From: Pseudoxanthomonas sp. J31 | Lineage (GTDB): Bacteria > Pseudomonadota > Gammaproteobacteria > Xanthomonadales > Xanthomonadaceae | Reading direction: 5' to 3' | Assembly: GCF_000510725.1 (NCBI RefSeq) | Contig: NZ_AZNZ01000003.1 | Location: forward strand, 273,239-337,238 | DNA: 64,000 nt | Shown: positions 17,501 through 26,181 of the stretch, piece after piece | Layout: every line of letters starts with the position of its first letter | Position numbering within the stretch: position 1 is the stretch's first letter | The notes under the pieces: generated by a model | The model's input: only the letters and a program-made list of their open reading frames with translations | Database searches by the model: none | What the model was told of the DNA's origin: nothing | Translations under genes and position numbers: made by a program

Positions 17501-18150
17501 TCAAGCAGGTGGACCGGCTGGTGGTCTCCACCGAGCCGCTGGCCGAGGCGCTGCGCGACCTGCACCCGGACATCCGGGTGTCGCGCAACCGCTTGCCGGC
17601 CGAGTGGTGGGGCGGACTGCGCGGCGGCCGGCGCCAGGGCAAGCGCCCGCGCGTGGGCTGGGCCGGCGGCATCGGCCATCGCGGCGACCTGGAAATGGTG
17701 GCCGACGTGGTCGAAGCGCTTGCCGGCGAGGTCGAGTGGGTGTTCATGGGCATGTGCCCGGAGCGGCTGCGCCCGTACGTGCACGAGTACCACCCGGGCG
17801 TGGCGATCGAGCAGTACCCGGCGCGCCTGGCCGCCCTGGACCTGGACCTGGCGATCGCGCCGCTGGAGGACAACCAGTTCAACCGCTGCAAGAGCAACCT
17901 GCGCCTGCTGGAGTTCGGCGCCTGCGGGTTCCCGGTGGTGTGCAGCGACGTGGAGCCGTTCCGCGACGGCCTGCCGGTCACCCGGGTCAAGCGGCGCTTC
18001 CGCGACTGGATGGAGGCCATCCGCATGCACCTCAGCGACCTGGACGCGGCCGCTCGGGCCGGCGAGGCCCTGCGCGAGGCGGTCCACCGCGACTGGATGC
18101 TGGACGAGGCCAGTGCCGGCGCCTGGCTGGCCACCTGGCTGCCCGACTGA
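14578..18150 (+). CDS. Multidomain glycosyltransferase, candidate flagellin glycosyltransferase
   Basis: A 1190-residue cytosolic protein with no signal or membrane segment. Four parts can be seen. Residues about 1-290 resemble a GT-B-like sugar-nucleotide module (LYTYESSTTCRLAIMCGCPV). About 330-545 look like a GT2 fold in which the DxD site reads DAG (D414), so it is probably inactive. About 572-840 are a full GT2 domain (VSVLVPTRD; metal-binding DND at 663-665; acidic HSDVDFCLRVGQAGY). About 865-1190 are a second GT-B-like module (RVGWAGGIGHRGDLE; RLLEFGACGFPVV). Its position between fliC and fliD with a sigma-54 promoter suggests glycan building on flagellin. The acceptor is not shown by sequence. 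Confidence 0.85.
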   Translation: MYQSRLHRRLRFPYYLMAPDYQEASSGVQCVHYLCHALNLEGADAYLVGAKVLNPALKTPVLTDEMIVRHVAEGRPGIAIYPEIVQGSPIPAAVAVRYMLNREGVIGGKPMDPGPDDLYIYHRREFMDPERPGQLLTVPMVDPERFSPQPEVERTLDLLYLNRVPASEVDFSRLPPGIVVLSPENRLGLDELADVLRQARVLYTYESSTTCRLAIMCGCPVVPLVAPGYENLAVTPQTVADLGGGGFAWDDSQESLELARSQCGRIRELVVKIEDRFWKQLHKFIETTQEAVRARQPVAAAPGGLRGWLEARTPLPAQAQIIAGALAQEANPVIGVLVNGSDPLRLGRTLRSLAQARELYPHLKTWCVAADGTALPADAAQGIEALPAGASAGAAGAANAIAAAGACDWLMVVDAGCEFVAPAMQLMAVNLVANPELRAVYADAVQRDPGGGLSALFRPDFNLDLLLSAPGSHARHWLYNCKVLLEAGGLAPEHGQAAELDLLLRLVESGGFAGLGHVHEPLLVTPLQVLRSLPEEERAILRHLRDRGYEGASVASHLPGLYRVGYGHPDQPLVSVLVPTRDQFALVQRCLDTLLEKTRYPNYEVLVVDNGSTEEAACRWLDGIEAMGSERLRVLRHPGPFDYPALVNAAAAQARGEYLLLLDNDTAIVDGDWLDTMLNHAQRPEVGVVGPKLIKPDGSVEAAGLVLGAGIGAAPAFEGHKPQDAGYMYRLQVDQDYSAVPGSCLMVRTAVFHEVGGLRGGDLRHAHSDVDFCLRVGQAGYLVVWTPHALVLHEGGASRARVDTAPLEDKAQRAKASLEELYRQWLPRLARDPAHNLNLSLGERPFQVETASWLNHDPLPWRPLPVVLALPADRHGCGYYRVIHPARAMSAHGVADARVGDRYLSPVELERMAPQAVVFQRQMLPEQAESQRRMTGFSDVFKVAELDDYLPNVPLKSAHRNQLPQDVLKSMRAALKQVDRLVVSTEPLAEALRDLHPDIRVSRNRLPAEWWGGLRGGRRQGKRPRVGWAGGIGHRGDLEMVADVVEALAGEVEWVFMGMCPERLRPYVHEYHPGVAIEQYPARLAALDLDLAIAPLEDNQFNRCKSNLRLLEFGACGFPVVCSDVEPFRDGLPVTRVKRRFRDWMEAIRMHLSDLDAAARAGEALREAVHRDWMLDEASAGAWLATWLPD

Positions 18151-18168
18151 GGTCCGGCCGGCGGCGCC

Positions 18169-18195
18169 TCAAGATGCGCCGCCGGCGGCCGCTAT
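18169..18195 (+). promoter_or_regulatory. Sigma-28 promoter of fliD
   Basis: TCAA (18169-18172), 15 bases, GCCGCTAT (18188-18195). The -10 differs from GCCGATAA at two positions, but the spacing and the location 51 bases before fliD fit the pattern repeated across this locus. Confidence 0.72.
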
Positions 18196-18246
18196 CGACA
18201 CCGGAGCACTGCGCGGCAGCGCAACCTGGACAAGCGAGGAAACACC

Positions 18247-19590
18247 ATGGCATCGATCTCGACGGGCGGTTCCGGGCTGGACATCGCAAGCCTGGCGGCC
18301 CAGCTCGTGCAGGCCGCGCGCCTGCCCACCGAGGCCCGGATCAAGAGCCAGGCCAGCACGGTCGAGGCCAAGCTGTCGGCGGTGGGCCAGGTGAAGAACG
18401 CCCTCAGTTCGCTGCAGACCGCGCTGGACAAGCTCGCGTCCGCCGCGGACAAGCCCGCCTTCCAGGCCACCGTGCAGGAAGGCGCCGGCTTCACCGCCAC
18501 CGGCTCGTCCGAAGGCATGGCCGGCAGCTATGCGGTCGAGGTGCTGTCGGTGGCCACGGCGCAGAAGCTGTCCTCGGCCGGGCACGCGCCCGGCGCGGTG
18601 ATCGGCAGCGGAACCCTGACCATCGCCTGGGGCAGCGAGGACGACCAGAGCCTGAGCGTGGAGTTCGCGGAGGGCGCCACCCTGGCCGACATTGCCCGCG
18701 CCGTGAATCGTGCGGCCGGCGGCAAGGGGGTCAGCGCCACCGTCATCACCGCCGACGACGGCGAACACCTGGTGTTCACCGCCCGCGAAACCGGCGTCGC
18801 AAATGCCCTGTCGATCACCGCCAGCGGTGGCGACGGCGGGCTGCTGGCGGTCAGCAACGGGGCCGGCGGCGGCCTGGCCGAACAGGTGGCCGCCGCCGAC
18901 GCCCGGGTGCGGGTGGACGGCTTCGAGCGCACCTCCGCCAGCAACAGCATCAGCGGCCTGGTGCCCGGGGTGACCCTGGCCCTCGCCGCGGCGAAGCCGG
19001 GCGAGACGTTCCGCCTGGACGTGAAGCAGGACAATTCGGCGCTGGAGAAGGCCATCGAGTCGTTCGTCTCGGCCTACAACAGCCTCGGCTCGGTCCTGAA
19101 GTCGACCAGCAGCTACGACGCCAACACCAGGACGGCCTCCGCCCTGACCGGCGACATCCTGGTCCGCGGGCTGCAGCAGCAGCTGCGTACCCTGACCAGC
19201 GGCAACTCGCAGGCGCTCAAGGCCCTGGGCATCAGCGTCGACAAGAACGGCACGATGAGCTTCGACAAGGCGAAGCTGGGCGACACCCTGGCGTCGGAGC
19301 CGCAGGCCATGTCGCGGCTGTTCGGCGCCGAAGGCGCGCTCACCACTCCGCTGAAGACGCTGCTCAAGGCCCAGCTCGACAGCGACGAGGGCACCATCGC
19401 CCAGCGCACCGACAGCCTGAAGAAGCAGCGCGAGCGCCTGGACGACCAGCTGGACCAGCTGGACCTGCGGATGGAGAAGCTGCATTCGATCTACCTGGCG
19501 CAGTTCACCGCCATGGAAAGCATGATCGTGCAGCTGCAGGGCAGCGCCAGCTCGCTCAACGGACTGCTGGCCCAGGCCAGCAAGGACTGA
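18247..19590 (+). CDS. fliD: FliD, filament cap
   Basis: FliD caps the filament and folds flagellin into place. It has 447 residues, normal for this group. The N-terminal coiled-coil block runs from residue 10 (GLDIASLAAQLVQAARLPTE) through ALSSLQTALDKL. The C-terminal FliD domain contains FVSAYNSLGSVLKSTSSYD, LKALGISVDKNGTMSFDK and a final coiled coil (DDQLDQLDLRMEKLHSIYLAQFTAME) ending LNGLLAQASKD. A GAGGAAAC ribosome site precedes the ATG. It is co-directional with fliS, which has its own sigma-28 promoter. Confidence 0.95.
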   Translation: MASISTGGSGLDIASLAAQLVQAARLPTEARIKSQASTVEAKLSAVGQVKNALSSLQTALDKLASAADKPAFQATVQEGAGFTATGSSEGMAGSYAVEVLSVATAQKLSSAGHAPGAVIGSGTLTIAWGSEDDQSLSVEFAEGATLADIARAVNRAAGGKGVSATVITADDGEHLVFTARETGVANALSITASGGDGGLLAVSNGAGGGLAEQVAAADARVRVDGFERTSASNSISGLVPGVTLALAAAKPGETFRLDVKQDNSALEKAIESFVSAYNSLGSVLKSTSSYDANTRTASALTGDILVRGLQQQLRTLTSGNSQALKALGISVDKNGTMSFDKAKLGDTLASEPQAMSRLFGAEGALTTPLKTLLKAQLDSDEGTIAQRTDSLKKQRERLDDQLDQLDLRMEKLHSIYLAQFTAMESMIVQLQGSASSLNGLLAQASKD

Positions 19591-19603
19591 TCCGGGAGCC
19601 AGC

Positions 19604-19630
19604 TCAAGCCATGGCCCGGGCCGCCGATAA
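19604..19630 (+). promoter_or_regulatory. Sigma-28 promoter of fliS
   Basis: TCAA (19604-19607), 15 bases, GCCGATAA (19623-19630) with an exact -10 element. It lies in the 101-base gap between fliD and fliS. Confidence 0.85.
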
Positions 19631-19691
19631 CAGGGGTGTGACCGGTTGCTCCGTCCGCCACCGGTCGTAGAACGCCCGAGGAATCCCCACC

Positions 19692-20102
19692 ATGTACGCC
19701 GCCAAGCGCAACCTCGCCGACCAGTACCGCCGCACCGGGATCTCCTCCCGCGTCGCGGAAGCCGATCCGCACCAGCTGATCGCGCTGCTGTTCGAGAGCG
19801 CCGGCCAGCGCATCCGCCGCGCCCAGGCGTGCCTTGACCAGGGCGACGTCGCCCAGAAGGGCAAGGCCATCGGCGAGGCCTGCGCGATCCTCGGCCACCT
19901 CAGCGGCTCGCTGGACCACGAGGCCGGCGGCCAGGTCGCCTCGAACCTGGCGTCGCTGTACGACTACATCATCCGCCGCCTGACCGAGGCCAACCTGCAC
20001 AACGACCCGGCGCCGCTGCGCGAGTCGCTGGACCTGCTGGTGGAGATCGAATCGGCCTGGAATTCCATTCCCCAGGCCCAGCGCGTGGCGATGCCGTCAT
20101 GA
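19692..20102 (+). CDS. fliS: FliS, flagellin export chaperone
   Basis: FliS binds the C-terminus of flagellin in the cytosol and stops it polymerising early. It has 136 residues, helical throughout. Family markers are YRRTGISSRVAEADPHQLIALLFE near residues 13-36, the GQRIRRAQACL helix and the stretch LDHEAGGQVASNLASLYDYI with the conserved LYDYIIRRL motif. Its stop overlaps the next start (ATGA at 20099-20102), so the downstream small genes are coupled to it. Confidence 0.94.
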   Translation: MYAAKRNLADQYRRTGISSRVAEADPHQLIALLFESAGQRIRRAQACLDQGDVAQKGKAIGEACAILGHLSGSLDHEAGGQVASNLASLYDYIIRRLTEANLHNDPAPLRESLDLLVEIESAWNSIPQAQRVAMPS

Positions 20103-20395
20103 GCGCCGCGGCCCGCCTGGCGGAACTGCATGCGGCCATGGACCGGATCCGGGAGGCGCTGGAGCGCGACCAGATCGAGGCCATGCCGCCCATGCTGGAC
20201 GCCTACGACCGGGCCGTGGACGAGTTCTGCCGGATGGAAGGCGCCGCCGCGCTGCGGGAGGGCGTGCAGGCGCTGCACGAGCGCCAGCAGCAGGTCATCG
20301 CCGCCATGCGCGTCCGCCAGGACCGGCTGCAGGCGCTGATGCGCCAGCAGCGCCAGGCCAACCGCGCGGTACACGCCTACGCCGGGGCGCGCTGA
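20099..20395 (+). CDS. FliT-like small helical protein
   Basis: A 98-residue, wholly helical and charged protein encoded directly after fliS with a 4-base overlap. FliT, the FliD chaperone, is the usual occupant of this position and is of this size, but I see no motif that proves it. Sequence features are RLAELHAAMDRIREALERDQ at the start, an acidic middle and a Gln/Arg-rich amphipathic helix (ERQQQVIAAMRVRQDRLQAL). The stop overlaps the next ATG (TGATG at 20393-20397). Role as a filament-protein chaperone is inferred from position and fold class. Confidence 0.65.
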   Translation: MSAAARLAELHAAMDRIREALERDQIEAMPPMLDAYDRAVDEFCRMEGAAALREGVQALHERQQQVIAAMRVRQDRLQALMRQQRQANRAVHAYAGAR

Positions 20396-20596
20396 TGGCG
20401 GCCGCCACGCGCCAGGCGCTGGAACGCGAGGACTTCGGGGCCGCCGGCGAGATGCTGGCCGGATACGAGCTGCACCTGCGCCAGTTCATCGAGACCTTCA
20501 GCCCCACCGCCCCCCCAGCTGGTGCTGCGGGGCCTGCTCCAGCTGCAGAACATCCTGCAGCTCGACCACGGCCAAGCCCCCGGAGGTAGTGCATGA
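20395..20596 (+). pseudogene. Small flagellar helical gene with a poly-C frameshift
   Basis: The frame opens at ATG 20395 as a helical protein (MAAATRQALEREDFGAAGEM, then YELHLRQFIETFSP) but loses coherence after a run of seven C at 20510-20516, becoming Pro/Ala/Arg-rich and ending at 20589. If one C is removed, reading continues as LVLRGLLQLQNILQLDHGQA and stops at TGA 20594-20596, overlapping the next ATG at 20593. That is the same ATGA coupling seen at its neighbours, so the six-C frame (about 66 residues) is almost certainly ancestral. It may be a real disruption, a slipping tract giving two products, or a sequencing error in a homopolymer. Family unknown. Confidence 0.72.
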
Positions 20597-21174
20597 ACAA
20601 TCCCGCCTGGCCCGCCACCGCGCAGGCCGCCGAGCACGGGCTGTTCGGCGACGTGCTCACCTGCGACGCCGTCCTGCCGGCCAGCTACCTGGCCGACGCC
20701 ACCGCGCGCACCGCCCAGGCCGAGGCCCTGCTGCAGGGCCTGGCCCAGGTCGAGGACCTGCGCGGCAGCGAGGACTCCGGCGAGGAAAAGCGCGGCGAAC
20801 TGCCACTGCTGGCGCAGCGCCTTGACGCCAAGCTGGACCTGGTACTGGTGCTGCTGGGGCGGCTGGTGCGCCAGGCCAATCCGCCGTTGCCGCCCACGCC
20901 GCTGCGCTGGTCGGTGCGCGGGCTGCGCCTGCAGCTGGCGGCCGACGCCGCCCTGCCGGAGCCGGACTCGGCCGGCAGCGTGCGCCTGCAGCCGGCCGAC
21001 TGGCTGCCCGACGACGTCGAGCTGCCGGTGATCGTCAGCGCCGCCGCACGCGGGCCGCAGGCCAGCTGGGTCTGGCTGCGCTTCCCCGCCCTGCCCCCGG
21101 GACTGGAGGAGGCCATGGGCCGCCACCTGTTCCGCATGCACCGCCGCCAGGTCGCCGACGCCCGCCGCCGCTAG
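20593..21174 (+). CDS. Atypical PilZ-like protein of the flagellar cluster
   Basis: A 193-residue cytosolic protein. A helical N-terminal half (about 40-95, with leucine-rich LLAQRLDAKLDLVLVLLGRL) is followed by a beta-rich C-terminal half (about 100-180) ending in a basic helix (EEAMGRHLFRMHRRQ) as in PilZ domains. An RxxxR-like RWSVR sits near residue 102, but no DxSxxG motif is visible, so c-di-GMP binding is doubtful and the atypical PilZ class fits better. It is coupled to the frameshifted gene ahead and closes the fliS block. Function is inferred as a partner in motility control. Confidence 0.6.
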   Translation: MNNPAWPATAQAAEHGLFGDVLTCDAVLPASYLADATARTAQAEALLQGLAQVEDLRGSEDSGEEKRGELPLLAQRLDAKLDLVLVLLGRLVRQANPPLPPTPLRWSVRGLRLQLAADAALPEPDSAGSVRLQPADWLPDDVELPVIVSAAARGPQASWVWLRFPALPPGLEEAMGRHLFRMHRRQVADARRR

Positions 21175-21266
21175 GCTTGAACCGCGAACGCGGTCGCGGA
21201 TGGCTACAAAAGCCCACGCCCATGGGCTAAGGTGGCAGGAATTTTCCCGGGGATCGGCAGCAGGCC

Positions 21267-21908
21267 GTGCGAGTTCTGATCGTTGACGACCACACCCTGG
21301 TCCGTGCGGGCCTCAGCCGCCTGCTGCAGACCTTCGAAGGGGTGGACGTGGTCGCCGAAGCGGCCAACGCCGACCAGGCCATCGACCTGGCCGCGATCCA
21401 CCGCCCCGACCTGGTCCTGCTCGACCTGTCCCTGCCAGGGCGCACCGGCCTGGAGGCCCTCAGCGGGATCCTCGAGAAGGTGCCGGAGACGCGGGTGGTG
21501 ATGATGTCCATGCACGACGACCCGCTGCACGTGCGCGACGCCCTGGACCGCGGCGCCGCCGGTTTCGTGGTCAAGGATGCCGCCCCGCTGGAACTGGAGC
21601 TGGCGCTGCGCGCGGCGGCCAACGGCGAGGTGTTCCTCAGCCCGCGCATCTCCTCGCGCATGATCGCCCCGCTGCTGGGGCGCTCGCGCCAGGCCCGCCC
21701 CGAGGGCGTGGCCGCCCTGCCCCCGCGCCAGCGCCAGATCCTGGCCCAGATCGGCCGCGGCCTCAGCAGCAAGGAAATCGCCAGCAGCCTCGGGATCAGC
21801 GTCAAGACGGTGGAGACCCACCGGGCGCGCATGATGGAGGCCCTGGGCTGCCGCCGCGCCAGCGAACTGGTGCTGCTGGCGGTCAAGCACCAGCACGAGC
21901 TGGGCTGA
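21267..21908 (+). CDS. NarL/FixJ-family response regulator
   Basis: A 213-residue two-domain regulator started at GTG 21267, directly at the MRVLIVDDHTLVRAGL receiver start. The receiver (about 1-120) has acidic pair D7/D8, phospho-acceptor D53 (LLDLSLPG) and K106 region GFVVKDAAPLE. The LuxR-type helix-turn-helix (about 145-210) has LPPRQRQILAQIGRGLSSKE and LGISVKTVETHRARMMEALG. No histidine kinase gene is adjacent. A cluster of TGTAGG half-sites lies 73-100 bases after its stop, ahead of rpoN2, and is a plausible target for a dimeric LuxR-type regulator. Confidence 0.9.
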   Translation: MRVLIVDDHTLVRAGLSRLLQTFEGVDVVAEAANADQAIDLAAIHRPDLVLLDLSLPGRTGLEALSGILEKVPETRVVMMSMHDDPLHVRDALDRGAAGFVVKDAAPLELELALRAAANGEVFLSPRISSRMIAPLLGRSRQARPEGVAALPPRQRQILAQIGRGLSSKEIASSLGISVKTVETHRARMMEALGCRRASELVLLAVKHQHELG

Positions 21909-21980
21909 GCCGTTCCGGCGCGGCGAAATTCCGGCGCCACCGTCCCCGAAATGCGCACTGCGTCAGGATTTCAACGACGC

Positions 21981-22008
21981 TGTAGGTAAAAACCCTACAC
22001 GCTGTAGG
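21981..22008. promoter_or_regulatory. TGTAGG half-site cluster upstream of rpoN2
   Basis: TGTAGG (21981-21986) and CCTACA (21994-21999) make an inverted pair with a 7-base AT-rich spacer, and a third half-site TGTAGG lies at 22003-22008. The spacer and size fit a dimeric helix-turn-helix regulator. It sits in the 193-base gap before rpoN2, the only clear signal there. The binding protein is not known; the adjacent NarL-type regulator is one candidate. Confidence 0.5.
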
Positions 22009-22116
22009 GGCTACCCCCTCAGGAATCAGGCACCCCCCGATTCTTCCGCCGACGCAACCGGGGCAGGATGCTTCACATCGGCGTAACGAAACCGGCGCCG
22101 AATGGGGAAAAGCAAG

Positions 22117-23547
22117 ATGAAGGCCATCCAGTCCGCGCAGTTGGGCCAGCAGCTCAACCTGACGCCGCAGCTGCTGCAGTCGATCCGGCTGCTGCAGCTC
22201 AATGCCCAGCAGTTGCAACTGGAGGTCACCCGTGCGCTGGAACTGAACCCGCTGCTGGAGCTGGAAGAGGAAGCCCGGGCCGAAGCCCAGGCGCCGGCCG
22301 CCGGGGACGTCGAGCCGGCTGCGGTGGCCGGCGTCGAGACCGCCGCCTTCGACGAACTGCCCGAACCCTCGATGTGGGACGTGCCCGGCGCCAGCTGGAG
22401 CGGCGAAGGCGAGGACCGCATGCAGCGGATCGCCGAGCCCGGCTCCAGCGACCCCTGCGTGCGCGTGCTGCAGGCCCTGGCCCTGGAACTGGAGCCAGCC
22501 GAGCTGGAGATCGCCGCCTTCTGGCTGGAGCACTGCGACGAGTCCGGCTACCTGGAAGGCGAACACTCCGCCCTGCTGCTGCGCGCCACCGCCCGCTTCG
22601 ACGTGGCCGCCGCGCGCATCGAGGCGGTGCGCCAGCGCCTGCTGCACGGCGAGCCGGCCGGACTGGCCGCGCGCGACGTCGGCGAGTGCCTGCAGGCACA
22701 GCTGGCCGCCCTGCCCGCGCCCTGCCCCGGGCGGCCGCTGGCCGCGCGGATCCTGGAATCCTGCGTCGATGCGCTGGCCGCGCACGACCATGCCGCCATC
22801 GCCGCCCGCCTGGATGCCGACGAGGCCGATGTCGCCGAGGCGGTGCGCCTGATCCTGTCGCTGCAGCCGCGTCCGCTGCAGGAGGCGGTGGAGACGGCGG
22901 ACGGCTACGTGGTCCCCGACGTGGTGGCCTGGCATGCCGACGGCCAGTGGCGGGTGGCGCTCAACCCCGCCACCGCCCCGCGCGTGGCGATCAATGCCGG
23001 CTACGAGCGCGCCCTGGCCCACGCCGGCGACGGCGAAGGCGCCGCGGCCATGCGCGAACTGCTGCAAGAGGCGCGCTGGCTGACCCGCGGCCTGTCCATG
23101 CGCTACGAGACCCTGCTGCGCACCACCCGGGTCCTGGTCGAGCGCCAGGCCGCCTTCCTTGCCCGCGGCGAGGAAGCGATCGCCCCGCTGACCCTCAAGG
23201 AAGTGGCCGACGAGATCGGCATGCACGAGTCCACCGTCTCGCGCATCACCAGCGGCAAGTACATCCAGACCCCGCGCGGCACCTTCGAGCTCAAGCAGTT
23301 CTTCGCCGTGCGCCTGGAGGGCGCCAACGTCTCCGGCGCCGCGGTGCGGGCGATGGTGAAGCGCCTGATCGAGTCCGAGCCGCCGGGCCGGCCGCTGGCC
23401 GACGACGCCATCGCCGCGCTGCTGGCGCGCCAGGGCGTGCACATCGCCCGGCGTACCGTGGCCAAGTACCGCGAACAGCTTTCCATCCCCACCGCGCGCG
23501 AGCGCCGCCGCGCCGCCGCCCCCGCCGCGCTGGCGCGCGCCGTCTGA
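22117..23547 (+). CDS. rpoN: RpoN2, sigma-54 factor
   Basis: Sigma-54 directs RNA polymerase to the -24/-12 promoters found at nine places in this window. From ATG 22117 it has 476 residues; an in-frame ATG at 22102 is possible, but its downstream bases GGGGA serve as a ribosome site for 22117 and MKA is the usual start. Region I is Gln/Leu-rich (LGQQLNLTPQLLQSIRLLQL). A short acidic, Ala-rich region II follows. The core-binding and HTH parts include ADEIGMHESTVSRITSGKYI, and the RpoN box ARRTVAKYRE is at 444-453. Position next to vemR and fleQ marks it as the flagellar paralogue (RpoN2) and not the housekeeping copy. Confidence 0.94.
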   Translation: MKAIQSAQLGQQLNLTPQLLQSIRLLQLNAQQLQLEVTRALELNPLLELEEEARAEAQAPAAGDVEPAAVAGVETAAFDELPEPSMWDVPGASWSGEGEDRMQRIAEPGSSDPCVRVLQALALELEPAELEIAAFWLEHCDESGYLEGEHSALLLRATARFDVAAARIEAVRQRLLHGEPAGLAARDVGECLQAQLAALPAPCPGRPLAARILESCVDALAAHDHAAIAARLDADEADVAEAVRLILSLQPRPLQEAVETADGYVVPDVVAWHADGQWRVALNPATAPRVAINAGYERALAHAGDGEGAAAMRELLQEARWLTRGLSMRYETLLRTTRVLVERQAAFLARGEEAIAPLTLKEVADEIGMHESTVSRITSGKYIQTPRGTFELKQFFAVRLEGANVSGAAVRAMVKRLIESEPPGRPLADDAIAALLARQGVHIARRTVAKYREQLSIPTARERRRAAAPAALARAV

Positions 23548-23570
23548 CCCCCGCCCCCCGGAGTAGCCCG

Positions 23571-23947
23571 ATGCGCAAGATCCGCGTCCTGCTGGTCGAC
23601 GATCACGAGGGATTCATCAATGCCGTCCTGCGCCACTTCCGCAAGCTGGAGTGGCTCGAGGTGGCCGGCACCGCCGGCAACGGGCTGGAGGCGATCGAGC
23701 GCTCCGAGGCCCTGCGCCCGGACGTGGTCCTGATGGACCTGGCCATGCCCGAGATGGGCGGGCTGCAGGCCACGCGCCTGATCAAGGCCCAGGACGAGCC
23801 GCCCTTCATCGTCATCGCCTCCCATTTCGACGACGCCGAGCACCGCGAGCACGCCACCCGCGCCGGTGCCGACGGCTTCGTCAGCAAACTGTCCTACCTC
23901 CAGGAAGTGGTACCGATCCTGGAGCGCCTAGCCGGAGTCCAAGCGTC

Positions 23948-23951
<4 letters not shown>
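23571..23951 (+). CDS. vemR: VemR, single-domain response regulator
   Basis: A 126-residue stand-alone receiver. Key residues are the acidic D10/D11, phospho-acceptor D56 ([13 protein letters not shown]) and Lys in FVSKLSYL. The gene sits between rpoN2 and fleQ. In Xanthomonas campestris this position is held by VemR, which regulates virulence, exopolysaccharide and motility with FleQ. D56 is the phosphorylation site described there. GGAG precedes the ATG. The stop overlaps the fleQ start (ATGA at 23948-23951), so VemR and FleQ are made together. The long open frame extending upstream over rpoN2 is a shadow. Confidence 0.9.
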
Positions 23952-25405
<1,454 letters not shown>

Positions 25406-25415
25406 GGGACCTGCC

Positions 25416-26129
25416 GTGACCGCCGCCACCGCCGTGGAGATGCGCGCCTCGGCCTCGCTGGCCGAGTGGCGGGACGACCGCGGCAACCGCGTGCTCGCGC
25501 CTGCCGGCCTGCTCGGCGCGCTGGCGCCCATGTTCAAGGGACGCGACTGCACGCTGGAGGTGGATGCCGGCGCGCGCCTGGCCAACGTGGCCGTGGAGTT
25601 CCGCGGTTCCAACGCGCACTGCCGCATCGGCGCGGCCGGCCCGGTCGGCAGTTTCTCGGCGCTGATCCGCCTGGGCGAGGACAGCCGGGTCGAGGTCGGC
25701 GCCGGCGTGACCACCACCACCCGCGCCTTCCTGTCCGCCAGCGAGGGCACGCGCCTGGTGCTGGGCGAGGACTGCATGCTGGCCTCGGAAGTGCAGCTGT
25801 GCACCGACGACGCCCACCCCATCTTCGACGTCCACACCGGCCTGCGGATCAACCCCGCCGAGGACATCGTCATCGGCGCGCACGTCTGGCTGGCGTACGG
25901 CGTGCGCTGCCTCGGCGGGGCGCGCATCGGCGACGGCAGCGTCATCGGCATGGGCAGCATCGTCACCGGCCGCATCCCCAACAACTGCATCGCCGTGGGC
26001 AGTCCGGCACGGATGGTGCGGCGCGACGTGACCTGGGAACGCCCCCACCTGGCGATCGACCCGCCCGCCTACAAGCCGGACGCCGCCAGCGTGCGGCGCT
26101 CGGCCTACTGGCATCCCACGCGGGACTGA
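25416..26129 (+). CDS. Hexapeptide-repeat acyltransferase
   Basis: A 237-residue cytosolic protein with left-handed beta-helix character: repeated I/L/V-G-x-x motifs from about 55 to 195 (VGAGVTTTTRAFL; IVIGAHVWLAYGVRCLGGAR; GDGSVIGMGSIVTGRIPNNC; AVGSPARMVRRDV). The motif with HPIFDV and the C-terminal block resembles O-acetyltransferases of surface-polysaccharide loci. The start is GTG 25416, 11 bases after fleQ, so it may be read through from fleQ. It is the first gene of the modification island. Which sugar it acylates is unknown; acetylation of an amino sugar made by the aminotransferase at 31049 is a fair guess. Confidence 0.85.
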   Translation: MTAATAVEMRASASLAEWRDDRGNRVLAPAGLLGALAPMFKGRDCTLEVDAGARLANVAVEFRGSNAHCRIGAAGPVGSFSALIRLGEDSRVEVGAGVTTTTRAFLSASEGTRLVLGEDCMLASEVQLCTDDAHPIFDVHTGLRINPAEDIVIGAHVWLAYGVRCLGGARIGDGSVIGMGSIVTGRIPNNCIAVGSPARMVRRDVTWERPHLAIDPPAYKPDAASVRRSAYWHPTRD

Positions 26130-26132
26130 CCC

Positions 26133-26148
26133 CGGCACGACGCTTGCA
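26133..26148 (+). promoter_or_regulatory. Sigma-54 promoter of the tagD operon
   Basis: CGGCACG (26133-26139), ACGC, TTGCA (26144-26148) with GG-N10-GC intact, 34 bases ahead of tagD. It puts the glycerol-phosphate genes under the same sigma factor as the rod and hook operons. Confidence 0.8.
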
Positions 26149-26181
26149 TCGCCTGCAGCGGATAACCGCGCCGGAGCCCGC

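Noticed and set aside
14437..18087. A 1216-codon minus-strand open frame opposite the large glycosyltransferase
   Set aside because: No family motif and shadow composition. The plus strand has clear GT2 and GT-B motifs.
21203..21230. Possible promoter (TACAAAA, then GGCTAAGG) with an AGCCCA/TGGGCT inverted repeat before the NarL-type regulator
   Set aside because: It matches neither the sigma-54 nor the sigma-28 pattern at the right spacing, and the inverted repeat is only 6 bases.
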